Shown: positions 1-6,036, counted from the first letter of the stretch. The stretch is 13,504 nt of DNA from Saprospiraceae bacterium (GCA_013002475.1 JABDJM010000350.1:1-13504), one strand, 5' to 3'. The notes: generated by a model from the letters alone, not told the origin. Made by a program: numbers and translations.

Positions 1-179
1 CAGCCTTTAATGGGGATTTTAATTTACTGGATACTCCAGATAATATTCTTCATATCAAATGGGAAAACCTCAACGAATCCGCAGAACTGATTGTCGATTT
101 GGAGAAAATGAAAATGGATATTGAATACACTGAGGCTGGAGGGGTGACGGTCTTGGATACTTCAATTGTATCTAAATAA
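1..179 (+). CDS. C-terminal fragment of an unrecognised protein
   Basis: An open frame runs from the left edge of the window (first complete codon at base 3) to a TAA at 177-179, giving the last 58 residues of a protein that starts outside the window. The tail is acidic and mixed in character (ends TSIVSK), with no cysteine, no transmembrane segment and no T9SS sorting motif. I do not recognise the family. The frame is supported by its being open to the edge and by a terminator-like hairpin directly behind the stop. The stop codon lies inside the A-rich end of a repeat that recurs at 521-561, so the duplication described there reaches into the end of this gene. Confidence 0.55.
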   Translation, partial: AFNGDFNLLDTPDNILHIKWENLNESAELIVDLEKMKMDIEYTEAGGVTVLDTSIVSK

Positions 180-212
180 AAAATGTCCCCGAGAGGGACC
201 TTTGTATGTACC
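173..212. repeat. Copy A of the duplicated tRNA-Leu 3' flank
   Basis: A 40-nt stretch repeats at 521-561. The core at 185-212 is identical over 28 nt to 534-561, and the A-rich end TAAATAAAAAA is also shared; the two copies differ only by T184 versus AG at 532-533. In copy B this sequence is the terminator and the last acceptor-stem nucleotides of the intact tRNA-Leu. Here it adjoins a GC-rich palindrome instead of a tRNA body. The hairpin is GTCCC-CGAGA-GGGAC. T184 breaks the outer part of the stem present in copy B, so it should terminate more weakly. With A-rich and T-rich flanks it may still act for the gene at 1-179 or for minus-strand transcripts. Confidence 0.85.
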
Positions 213-264
213 TGCCTGCGTGCCGTCGCCAAAGGCTTTGGCCGCCGGTGACCGGCAGGCAGGT
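210..264. repeat. GC-rich palindromic element joined to tRNA-Leu remnant
   Basis: Outer inverted arms ACCTGCCTGC (210-219) and GCAGGCAGGT (255-264) enclose an inner inverted repeat, GCCAAAG/CTTTGGC (228-242). It sits where the tRNA-Leu T arm, variable arm and anticodon loop would be expected. On its left is the tRNA 3' flank (copy A). On its right TCCAGCGC (264-271) equals bases 610-617 of the intact tRNA-Leu, the 5' side of its anticodon stem. A shorter relative lies at 677-696. It resembles REP-like palindromes that occur in many Bacteroidota genomes; its mobility is inferred, not shown. Confidence 0.7.
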
Positions 265-271
265 CCAGCGC

Positions 272-514
272 TTATTTGTCCAACGACCTTTTCAAGAATT
301 CTTTTCCTGAGCCAGATTTTAGTTGCTTTTCCCTTTTCCTGGCTTCTTCCCTTGAAGGGAATACTTCAGAATGCAAAAGGGTAAATGGCAAATAGGGTTT
401 AGTTTTTTTGTTGTACCCTTTATTATGTTCACTGACCCTCCTTTCCAGGTTGTTGGTAAGACCGACGTAGATGTAATTCCGGTACAAAGATTTTATGGCG
501 TAGACAGTCCACAT
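272..514 (-). CDS. Small stand-alone GIY-YIG nuclease-family protein
   Basis: The 80-residue product is a complete minimal GIY-YIG domain: VYAI near residue 4, YVGLT at 16-20, the helix with catalytic-type Arg (NLERR, 22-26) and the C-terminal helix with the expected Glu (REKQLK, Glu62). The family includes UvrC N-termini, homing endonucleases and small YhbQ/UPF0213-like proteins that are often multicopy in Bacteroidota; the substrate here is unknown. The ATG lies only about 11 nt past the T-tract of the tRNA-Leu terminator, leaving no room for its own promoter, so expression would need readthrough from the tRNA. Its TAA is followed at once by GCGCTGGA, which matches the tRNA-Leu anticodon stem, so the gene is bracketed by tRNA-derived sequence on both sides. 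The domain call is firm; a mobile role is inference. Confidence 0.85.
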   Translation of the reverse strand: MWTVYAIKSLYRNYIYVGLTNNLERRVSEHNKGYNKKTKPYLPFTLLHSEVFPSREEARKREKQLKSGSGKEFLKRSLDK

Positions 515-520
515 TTTTCA

Positions 521-561
521 TAAATAAAAAAAGGTCCCCGAGAGGGACCTTTGTATGTACC
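521..561. repeat. Copy B of the duplicated tRNA-Leu 3' flank
   Basis: Partner of the repeat at 173-212, with one substitution and one indel between them. It contains the functional-looking tRNA terminator and overlaps the last four nucleotides of the tRNA gene. The two copies enclose the GIY-YIG gene as direct repeats about 348 bp apart. Confidence 0.85.
526..552 (-). terminator. Rho-independent terminator of tRNA-Leu
   Basis: Read on the minus strand, AAAGGTCCC pairs with GGGACCTTT around a 5-nt loop and runs into seven T residues (bases 532-526). It starts a few nucleotides past the tRNA 3' end. The GIY-YIG start codon lies just beyond the T-tract. Confidence 0.8.
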
Positions 562-641
562 GATGGGGGGAATCGAACCCCCACTCACTTGCGTGAACTG
601 GATTTTGAATCCAGCGCGTCTACCAATTCCGCCACATCGGC
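558..641 (-). tRNA. tRNA-Leu (anticodon CAA)
   Basis: The minus strand folds as a full class II tRNA of 84 nt. The acceptor stem is GCCGATG/CATCGGT (one G-U pair) with discriminator A at 558. The D stem is GCG/CGC with GG in the loop. The anticodon stem is CTGGA/TCCAG around loop TTCAAAA, giving CAA. The long variable arm contains TCAC-GCAA-GTGA, and the T arm is GGGGG/CCCCC with loop TTCGATT. The long variable arm, A73 and the anticodon identify leucine (UUG codons). CCA is not encoded. It lies downstream of hscB on the same strand, behind a broken copy of itself (667-742), and ends in a strong terminator. Confidence 0.96.
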
Positions 642-676
642 ATTTTTTTTAGTGTTTCAAAGGCCCGGATTTTGAA

Positions 677-696
677 CCTGCCTGCCTGCCGGCAGA
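677..696. repeat. Short CTGCC/GGCAG palindromic insertion
   Basis: Contains the perfect palindrome CTGCCGGCAG (686-695) preceded by CCTGCCTG. It shares the CCTGCCTGC motif with the longer element at 210-264 and joins the tRNA remnant at the same tRNA nucleotide. Confidence 0.65.
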
Positions 697-711
697 TTCA
701 GCGCGTCTTCC

Positions 712-729
712 TCCCGATATCTATCGGGA
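712..729. repeat. TCCCGATA/TATCGGGA palindrome in the tRNA remnant
   Basis: Perfect 8-nt arms (712-719 and 722-729) around a 2-nt centre occupy the D-loop position of the broken tRNA-Leu. Closely similar palindromes are, to my knowledge, dispersed in many Bacteroidota genomes. The intact tRNA at 558-641 has no such sequence, so it was gained here. Confidence 0.7.
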
Positions 730-746
730 TCGCCACATCGGCATTT

Positions 747-1292
747 CTATTTGAAGGGATCTATTTCCCTTTCTGGGTTGGCAAAGCTATCCAAATTTTC
801 CAGCATCCGCAACAGGTATTTTCTCTTTAGATAGAAAGTGCGGATGCTTAAAAGTGTCTGCTCATTTGTATCGAGGGGGTCCTCCAACAAAAATTCGGAA
901 ACCCCTTCTCTTAATTCAATCAGGTTCTTATTTACGGCTGCTTTTGCCGTTGTGAGTTTTTCCGGATCGGGATCAAACTGAAGTTCCATGAGGTTTTCAT
1001 TAATCTCCATCATCTCCGATAAGAATTCCATGGGAAGCTCTTGCTTGATATCCTCACCCATTAAATCCAGTTCTTTTAAGATATATCCGATCCTCAGATA
1101 TTCATCCTTAAGGGTTTTATAAGCCTTATTGTTGAGACTACTTTTTTGGAGCATTTGAGATTGCTCATCTTCCCCCAGATGAGTGTGAAAATCTGGATGA
1201 AACTTCTTACTGTTCACCAGATATTGCTTTCTCAACAAGGTTTCATCCAGGGAGAAAGCCGGCTTTATTCCAAAAATGTTAAAGAATTCCAT
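747..1292 (-). CDS. hscB: Fe-S assembly J-domain co-chaperone HscB
   Basis: The 181-residue protein has an N-terminal J domain with the HPD motif at residues 32-34, which stimulates the ATPase of an Hsp70 (HscA/DnaK type), and an acidic helical C-terminal domain that in HscB binds the IscU scaffold. Length and layout match HscB (about 170-180 residues) rather than a general DnaJ, with no zinc or G/F region. I chose the ATG at 1292-1290, which gives the typical start MEFFNIFG; the frame could extend only to an upstream TTG overlapping rseP. The ATG begins one base after the rseP stop, so the two genes are probably co-transcribed. No isc genes are visible here. The first cysteine-free J-domain half reads MEFFNIFGIKP. 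Confidence 0.88.
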   Translation of the reverse strand: MEFFNIFGIKPAFSLDETLLRKQYLVNSKKFHPDFHTHLGEDEQSQMLQKSSLNNKAYKTLKDEYLRIGYILKELDLMGEDIKQELPMEFLSEMMEINENLMELQFDPDPEKLTTAKAAVNKNLIELREGVSEFLLEDPLDTNEQTLLSIRTFYLKRKYLLRMLENLDSFANPEREIDPFK

Positions 1293-1293
1293 T

Positions 1294-2625
1294 CTAAAAC
1301 CAATCAAGGTAATTGGCGTAGATCACCAGAGATAAAACAAGGACAAAGCCTACAATAGTTGCGTATTCCATGAACTGGTCCGAAGGTTTTCGCCCGGTCA
1401 CTACTTCGTAGAGCAAAAACATGACATGACCTCCATCAAGCGCGGGAATAGGAAGCAAATTCATAAAGGCCAGGATCAGAGAAATAATGGCTGTCATGTT
1501 CCAAAAGCGCTCCCAATCCCAGGTGGTCCCAAATAAGGTTGCAAAAGCCCTAAAACCACCGAGATTATCCTTTACGCTTATATCTCTTCGAAACATTTTT
1601 CCCCAAGCCTTAAATTGATCACCCAGGAATTTTACTCCTTTATCAAATCCTGCAGGAAGTGCCTGAGCAGCTGTATAGGATCGGGTCTGGACTCCAAAAA
1701 GACTGTCAAGAGAGGTGGCAAAAATGCCAACGGTACCCGCATCAGTTAGCGTGATATCATAATTAATAGAATCTCTATCTCTGACCACACCCACATTTAC
1801 AGATTGGCCACCTTTCCCCTGGACTTCATTTTTGAATTCATGATAGTATTGAGTTTCCACACCATCGATACTGACAATTTTGTCTTTTACCTGGAGGCCG
1901 GCATCCCTTCCTGGACTCGGTTTATTCTTAGCTGGAAAAGAACCAATGATAAATGGCATTCTAGGTCCATATAGGCTTTTCCCTTTGTTTTCTTTTGTGG
2001 CTAAAACCTGGTCAATGCCAGCTGGCACAGGCAAACTTGTTTTCCGCCCGTCCCTCTTGATATTTATCTTTTCAGGCTTGTTAATGACCAGTTGATAAAA
2101 CAATTCCCGATCCCCGAATTCTTCAAAGGCTATGGTGTCAACTCCAAGGACCATGTCTCCATCCTGGAGACCGATCTGCATACCCAAAGAATCCACAAAG
2201 ATCCCATCAGTTACCGCTTCGTTGGGGATAAATTTTTCACCCCAGATACCCAGCACCATTCCGAAGATCAGAAAGCCCAGAATGAAATTTACCGTTACAC
2301 CACCCAGCATAATGATTAGACGTTGCCAGGCCGGTTTGCTACGGAACTCCCAGGGTTGAGGAGGTTGTTTCATTTGCTCCTTGTCAAGACTTTCATCGAT
2401 CATCCCGCTGATCTTGACATAGCCGCCAAGGGGCAACCATCCAATCCCATACTCAGTTTCACCTTTCTGTACTTTAAAAAGAGAAAACCATGGATCAAAA
2501 AAGAGGTAAAATTTCTCCACACGGGTGTCAAACAGCCTGGCAGGCAGAAAGTGGCCCATCTCGTGAAGAACTATCAAAATAGATAAGCTCAAAACCAATT
2601 GACCTACCATAATCATTACACCCAT
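1294..2625 (-). CDS. rseP: RIP metalloprotease RseP (site-2 protease)
   Basis: An inner-membrane zinc protease that cuts transmembrane substrates, classically anti-sigma factors after a first periplasmic cut. The 443-residue protein has the active-site HEMGH at 21-25 in the first membrane segment, a first PDZ-like domain around 135-205, a second around 225-300, and the second catalytic motif NLLPIPALDGGH at 389-400, with zinc-binding Asp397 in the third of four membrane segments. This is the usual RseP/MmpA layout and length. Start codons at residues 1, 4 and 6 are all plausible; I kept the longest. It heads a probable operon with hscB, with a TACTTTTG promoter element about 60 bp upstream. 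Confidence 0.93.
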   Translation of the reverse strand: MGVMIMVGQLVLSLSILIVLHEMGHFLPARLFDTRVEKFYLFFDPWFSLFKVQKGETEYGIGWLPLGGYVKISGMIDESLDKEQMKQPPQPWEFRSKPAWQRLIIMLGGVTVNFILGFLIFGMVLGIWGEKFIPNEAVTDGIFVDSLGMQIGLQDGDMVLGVDTIAFEEFGDRELFYQLVINKPEKINIKRDGRKTSLPVPAGIDQVLATKENKGKSLYGPRMPFIIGSFPAKNKPSPGRDAGLQVKDKIVSIDGVETQYYHEFKNEVQGKGGQSVNVGVVRDRDSINYDITLTDAGTVGIFATSLDSLFGVQTRSYTAAQALPAGFDKGVKFLGDQFKAWGKMFRRDISVKDNLGGFRAFATLFGTTWDWERFWNMTAIISLILAFMNLLPIPALDGGHVMFLLYEVVTGRKPSDQFMEYATIVGFVLVLSLVIYANYLDWF

Positions 2626-2686
2626 ATCAAAAAATTATCCTGTTTCTAAGGCAAACGCAAAAAGGCTTGCTTCTGTTTTAAGACCG

Positions 2687-2694
2687 CAAAAGTA
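2687..2694 (-). promoter_or_regulatory. Candidate -7 box for rseP-hscB
   Basis: On the minus strand TACTTTTG matches the Bacteroidota -7 consensus TAnnTTTG exactly and is followed by the GC step common after it. It lies in the 135-bp divergent region between rseP and rsmE. No clear -33 TTTG is seen. On the other strand TTTG (2716-2719) and GATATTTG (2737-2744) form a weaker, short-spaced candidate for rsmE. Confidence 0.45.
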
Positions 2695-2760
2695 AGGATT
2701 CAGAACCAGTACTGCTTTGAAATTATAAGATTAGCCGATATTTGGACCAAGCCTTTAGAT

Positions 2761-3462
2761 ATGCAACTATATTATGTCGACCAGGTAAAGAATGATACCC
2801 TGATCTTCGATGCCGAAGAAGCACATCATCTGAGAAAAGTTATCCGGATCTCTGAGGGGGATAAGGTCAGGTGTACCGATGGTAAGGGAAACGAATTCTT
2901 TGGGACCGTCACGGAGGTTTCTAAAAAACATGTTCAAGCCTCTATTGATAGGGAGATCAATCATCAACCCGCCCCTGCCTTGCATATAGGAATTAGCCCA
3001 ACAAAAAATATCTCCAGGTACGAATGGTTCCTGGAGAAGGCGGTTGAAATCGGAGTAACTCAGATAACTCCGCTGAAATGCCGCCATTCTGAAAGAAAAT
3101 CTCTCAGGATCGATCGCCTCCAGAGGATTATCCAATCAGCGGCAAAGCAATCTGAGAAGGTATTTTTTCCAAAACTTTCGATGATGATGGATTTTCAAAG
3201 CTTCATTGAGGAAGATCATTCGGAGGAGATTATGCTCATGGCTCATCTGGATGAAAAAATAACCCTGATTGACCGTACCTCTGTTGGGAAAAAATCCGTT
3301 CTAATGCTTGTGGGGCCTGAGGGTGGATTTCAGGATTCCGAGGTTGAATTGGCAATTTCGAATGATTTTGAACTGGTAAGTTTAGGTGACTACCGGCTCA
3401 GAACTGAAACAGCAGGTATCGTGGCAGCAAGTTTGATCAAACAAATACATTTTCTTCAATGA
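2761..3462 (+). CDS. rsmE: 16S rRNA (uracil-1498-N3)-methyltransferase RsmE
   Basis: Transfers a methyl group from S-adenosylmethionine to N3 of U1498 in 16S rRNA of the 30S subunit. The 233-residue protein matches the family length. It has the N-terminal PUA-like part with HHLRKVIR (22-29), then the SPOUT-fold catalytic domain: LEKAVEIGV (91-99), the SAKQSEKV-like helix near 127-134, VGPEGGF (184-190) and LRTETAG (213-219), the last two forming the SAM-binding trefoil knot. Its TGA overlaps the next gene's ATG (ATGA), pointing to translational coupling with the DUF4159 gene. It is divergent from rseP. Confidence 0.94.
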   Translation: MQLYYVDQVKNDTLIFDAEEAHHLRKVIRISEGDKVRCTDGKGNEFFGTVTEVSKKHVQASIDREINHQPAPALHIGISPTKNISRYEWFLEKAVEIGVTQITPLKCRHSERKSLRIDRLQRIIQSAAKQSEKVFFPKLSMMMDFQSFIEEDHSEEIMLMAHLDEKITLIDRTSVGKKSVLMLVGPEGGFQDSEVELAISNDFELVSLGDYRLRTETAGIVAASLIKQIHFLQ

Positions 3463-4115
3463 GGTACATTCTTGGATTAATTATCGCCGTTTTGTTTGCT
3501 GTGGGAATGACTATGCCTTCGGCAAGCCTAAAGATGGGGTTGCTAAAATACAGCGGGGGAGGGGATTGGTATGCAAACCCAACCTCCCTGCCTAACCTTG
3601 CCAGGTTTTGCAATGAGCAACTGAAAACCAATTTTGCTACTGAGTTTGCTACAGTTGAAGTGGGTAGTGTCGAACTATTCAACTATGCTTTCATTCATAT
3701 GACAGGACACGGAAATGTTGTTTTCTCAGATCGGGATGCAGAGAATCTTCGAAATTATCTGGTAGCTGGCGGGTTTCTTCATATCGACGATAATTATGGA
3801 ATGGACCCCTTTGTTCGGTTAGCCATGAAAAAAGTCTTCCCTGAAAATGATTTCATAGAGTTGCCTTTCGGTCATGAGATCTACCATCAAAACTTTGACT
3901 TTAAAAATGGCTTGCCCAAAATTCATAAGCATGATGATAAGCCCCCACAGGGCTTTGGGCTATTCCATGAAGGAAGGTTGGTCTGCTTTTACACTTTTGA
4001 ATGTGATCTTGGAGATGGTTGGGAAGATCAACCTGTTCATAAGGATCCGGAATCAATTCGACAGCTTGCCTTGAAAATGGGAGCCAATATTATCCAATAC
4101 GCTTTCACGCAATAA
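3459..4115 (+). CDS. Exported DUF4159 protein
   Basis: A 218-residue protein with an N-terminal hydrophobic signal segment (about 2-22) and a DUF4159 domain. Visible features are LKYSGGGDWYANPTSLPNL (29-47), HMTGHG (80-85), GFLHIDDNYG (105-114) and GHEIYH (138-143). DUF4159 is related to the glutamine-amidotransferase/ThuA-like fold, and its function is unsettled. The many His and Asp residues suggest possible ligand or metal binding, but this is inference. The start overlaps the rsmE stop by four bases, so both are translated from one message. Its TAA at 4113-4115 directly abuts the stop of the convergent gene, with no terminator between. Confidence 0.85.
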   Translation: MRYILGLIIAVLFAVGMTMPSASLKMGLLKYSGGGDWYANPTSLPNLARFCNEQLKTNFATEFATVEVGSVELFNYAFIHMTGHGNVVFSDRDAENLRNYLVAGGFLHIDDNYGMDPFVRLAMKKVFPENDFIELPFGHEIYHQNFDFKNGLPKIHKHDDKPPQGFGLFHEGRLVCFYTFECDLGDGWEDQPVHKDPESIRQLALKMGANIIQYAFTQ

Positions 4116-4628
4116 CTACCTGATCCAAACTTTTGGCAGGGGGACTTTTTGAGCTTCATCACGATAGAAGACTTCCATTATCGGGTAATACACTCCTGGG
4201 TAATTATACAATACCTCAAAATTTTTAGTTGAAATCGATTGCCTTATTCCATTACCAAGATGGAGTTGGTATTTGGCTTGCGGATCAAAACTGTCAAAGG
4301 TCATTTGTATAGGATTGCCTGCTACTTTTTCGCCATCGATTTTGACGTATCCCGGTTCTTCCGTTGAATGTGATAAATACCAATTTGGATCAACAGGTGC
4401 CTCCAGGTTCCGGTTGGCGGTCAAAGCGATACTGTTGTCTAGGGATATTGCGACCTGCGAGGCTTGCTGGTATAGGATGGTGAGCACCCCAAGCATTCCG
4501 AGTAGAATAATAAAAACGGAAACATAAGCTCCAGGGAAAGGTCCCCCCACACTTTTTCCATTTGTGAAAATGGAAGATTGCCTATCCGATTGTTGGGATG
4601 AAGCTGCTTTCGTCTCAATCTTTTCCAT
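4116..4628 (-). CDS. Single-pass membrane protein with a PKD-like domain
   Basis: I do not recognise a named family. The 170-residue protein has a polar Gln/Ser-rich N-terminus (1-33), one strong membrane segment (about 34-54), a spacer, and a C-terminal domain (about 100-160). That domain shows a PKD-like pattern: FDSFDPQAKYQLHLGNG (residues 111-127) with LGNG in place of the usual FGDG, then YNYPGVYYPIMEV (141-153). The topology suggests a small cytoplasmic tail and a periplasmic beta-sandwich. It lies downstream of mltA on the same strand with a 174-bp gap. The last codon pairs stop-to-stop with the DUF4159 gene. Confidence 0.7.
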   Translation of the reverse strand: MEKIETKAASSQQSDRQSSIFTNGKSVGGPFPGAYVSVFIILLGMLGVLTILYQQASQVAISLDNSIALTANRNLEAPVDPNWYLSHSTEEPGYVKIDGEKVAGNPIQMTFDSFDPQAKYQLHLGNGIRQSISTKNFEVLYNYPGVYYPIMEVFYRDEAQKVPLPKVWIR

Positions 4629-4657
4629 GTGTTTGGGCTTATTATTCTAACCATTAT

Positions 4658-4691
4658 AAAAAAGGTGTGGTGACGCCATGCTGGCATCGCC
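4658..4691 (-). terminator. Possible terminator after mltA
   Basis: GGTGACGCCA (4669-4678) pairs with TGGCATCGCC (4682-4691), with one mismatch and one G-U pair, around a 3-nt loop. On the minus strand a run of six T follows after 5 nt. The spacer makes it imperfect. A second small hairpin, GGTCC/GGACC (4730-4743), precedes it without a T-run. Confidence 0.35.
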
Positions 4692-4802
4692 GCTGAGGGG
4701 AAGCAAAAAATAAGTGGTGTTTGTTCATTGGTCCGGATGGACCGTGCTTTTAGATATAGGAATAACAAATATAAATGGAAAATATATTCTTGTCAACCGC
4801 CT

Positions 4803-5999
4803 TTATGGCCTGTTTCCAAGGAATTTAGGCAGTAGGAGCCATAACTCACCGAAATGGTGGGTATCGGATGCCAAAGATTTTCCTTGATAACCTACACCGG
4901 AATAGATGTCAATCCTCCCAGGTCCTTTTATAGCACCTCCGGTATCATGAGCGTGTAGTAGCCGATATTCATGATGGGTAAACTCACCCTTTTTATTGGC
5001 AATAGGAACCTTGGAGAGGAGTACAGAGCCCAAGGGAATATATCGAGGGTCAACAGCAATTGAGTGAAGCTTTGTAAGTGGTACCTGGCCTGCTCCTTTT
5101 ACATCCTTGCGCCCCGGTTTGAAGAAAACGTATGATGGATTCGCAAAAAGGATTTCCTCAACCATGTCGGGGTTTCTCTTGAAAAACTTTTTGATGCTGT
5201 TTATGGAGACTCTATCTGGGGTAGTATAATTTTTTTCAAGCATATACTTTCCAATACTTCGATACCTGCGGTCATTTTCTCCTTCATAGGAAAGCAGTTC
5301 TTGACGGCCATCAGGAAACTCAATATAACCTGAACCCTGGACCTGCATAAAGTAAATGTCCAGAGGGTTTCTAGCGTAAGCGATTTCCAGATCTAAACCC
5401 TCAAGCATTTGTTGTTTGCCATCAATTTCTTCTCTGGTAGGCATCTTACCAATCCAGTTGGAAGGAAAGCGATAAAGAGGATATTGAAAGACACCTTCTT
5501 TCTTGTCGCTAACGGCAATAACCGGAGCGAAATATCCCGTGTAATACACTTGACCACGATTGTCCTTGCCAGAAATTTGATAGGCCTGGAGTGATTCATT
5601 GGGATCGAAATCAGGTCGGTCTATGGCCCCTTCTAAAATAGAAACCACTCTATCAAGATCCCCACTTTCAAAATGAAGGTCTCCGACTTTATAATTCCGT
5701 GTCTCTTGATTTCGAGAAAGGATCTTTTTTGTTCCACGAAATGCTTCCTTGCTCTCCTGGATGATACCACGGCTTATTCCCGTTGGGGTTTCTGAGGCTT
5801 CAAAATGATCATTGAATGTAAGTCTGCCACTTGTTCTACCCATATAATCCGGGATATCCGGCTCGCTAATCTCAAAGGCGGACAAATCTGTGACTAAAGA
5901 ATTCTCGGTGGGATTGGAGGTTCCTGGGAGCAAGCCCAAAAGTGGAAGCAGGGCTATGCTTGGAAGAAGTATTTTCGTCAGCGTATCTTTGATATTCAT
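4803..5999 (-). CDS. mltA: Lytic murein transglycosylase A (MltA) with 3D domain
   Basis: Cleaves the MurNAc-GlcNAc glycosidic bond of peptidoglycan with formation of 1,6-anhydro-MurNAc, in the periplasm. The 398-residue protein has an N-terminal signal-like hydrophobic stretch (8-25), an MltA barrel domain (about 105-290, with YYTGYFAPVI at 152-161 and MQVQGSGYI at 218-226) and a C-terminal 3D domain. The three Asp residues that name that domain are visible: VDP (Asp317), HDTGGAIKG (Asp352) and GRID (Asp364), followed by GELWLLLPK. Unlike E. coli MltA there is no lipobox cysteine, and an in-frame TAA 18 nt upstream rules out a longer N-terminus. A strong promoter match lies at 6073-6102. Confidence 0.92.
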   Translation of the reverse strand: MNIKDTLTKILLPSIALLPLLGLLPGTSNPTENSLVTDLSAFEISEPDIPDYMGRTSGRLTFNDHFEASETPTGISRGIIQESKEAFRGTKKILSRNQETRNYKVGDLHFESGDLDRVVSILEGAIDRPDFDPNESLQAYQISGKDNRGQVYYTGYFAPVIAVSDKKEGVFQYPLYRFPSNWIGKMPTREEIDGKQQMLEGLDLEIAYARNPLDIYFMQVQGSGYIEFPDGRQELLSYEGENDRRYRSIGKYMLEKNYTTPDRVSINSIKKFFKRNPDMVEEILFANPSYVFFKPGRKDVKGAGQVPLTKLHSIAVDPRYIPLGSVLLSKVPIANKKGEFTHHEYRLLHAHDTGGAIKGPGRIDIYSGVGYQGKSLASDTHHFGELWLLLPKFLGNRP

Positions 6000-6036
6000 G
6001 GTAATTAAGGTATGTTACGAATTGAAAACCAATTTG

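Larger units (their letters stand above)
667..742 (-). pseudogene. Truncated tRNA-Leu 5' half with two palindromic insertions
   Basis: Read on the minus strand, this begins GCCGATGTGGCG exactly like the intact tRNA-Leu. It continues with AGACGCGCTG and TTCAAAATCC from the D stem, anticodon stem and loop. Two foreign pieces interrupt it: bases 711-730, with a perfect palindrome, replace the D loop, and a CTGCC/GGCAG element (677-696) sits between anticodon stem and loop. The T arm, variable arm and acceptor 3' strand are missing, so it cannot be a functional tRNA. Its 5' end lies 4 nt past the hscB stop, and the shared AAAT just before GCCGATG hints at duplicated upstream sequence too. Confidence 0.82.

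Noticed and set aside
210..264. GC-rich palindrome as a plain transcription terminator of the GIY-YIG gene
   Set aside because: No T-tract follows on either strand, and its tRNA junctions and relative at 677-696 fit an inserted repeat better.
166..384. 72-residue + strand open frame across the palindrome
   Set aside because: It runs antisense to the GIY-YIG gene and through the tRNA-derived repeat and palindrome, with no protein-like pattern.
173..561. Direct repeats as a CRISPR array
   Set aside because: There are only two copies, 348 bp apart, with a gene between, and they match a tRNA flank.
667..742. A second functional tRNA-Leu
   Set aside because: The T arm, variable arm and acceptor 3' strand are absent, and the D loop and anticodon arm are interrupted.
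1293..1307. Longer HscB start at TTG (1307)
   Set aside because: It would overlap the rseP stop and use a rare start; the ATG at 1292 gives the typical HscB N-terminus.
2767..3135. 122-residue minus-strand frame inside rsmE
   Set aside because: It is a shadow of the clearly identified rsmE reading frame.
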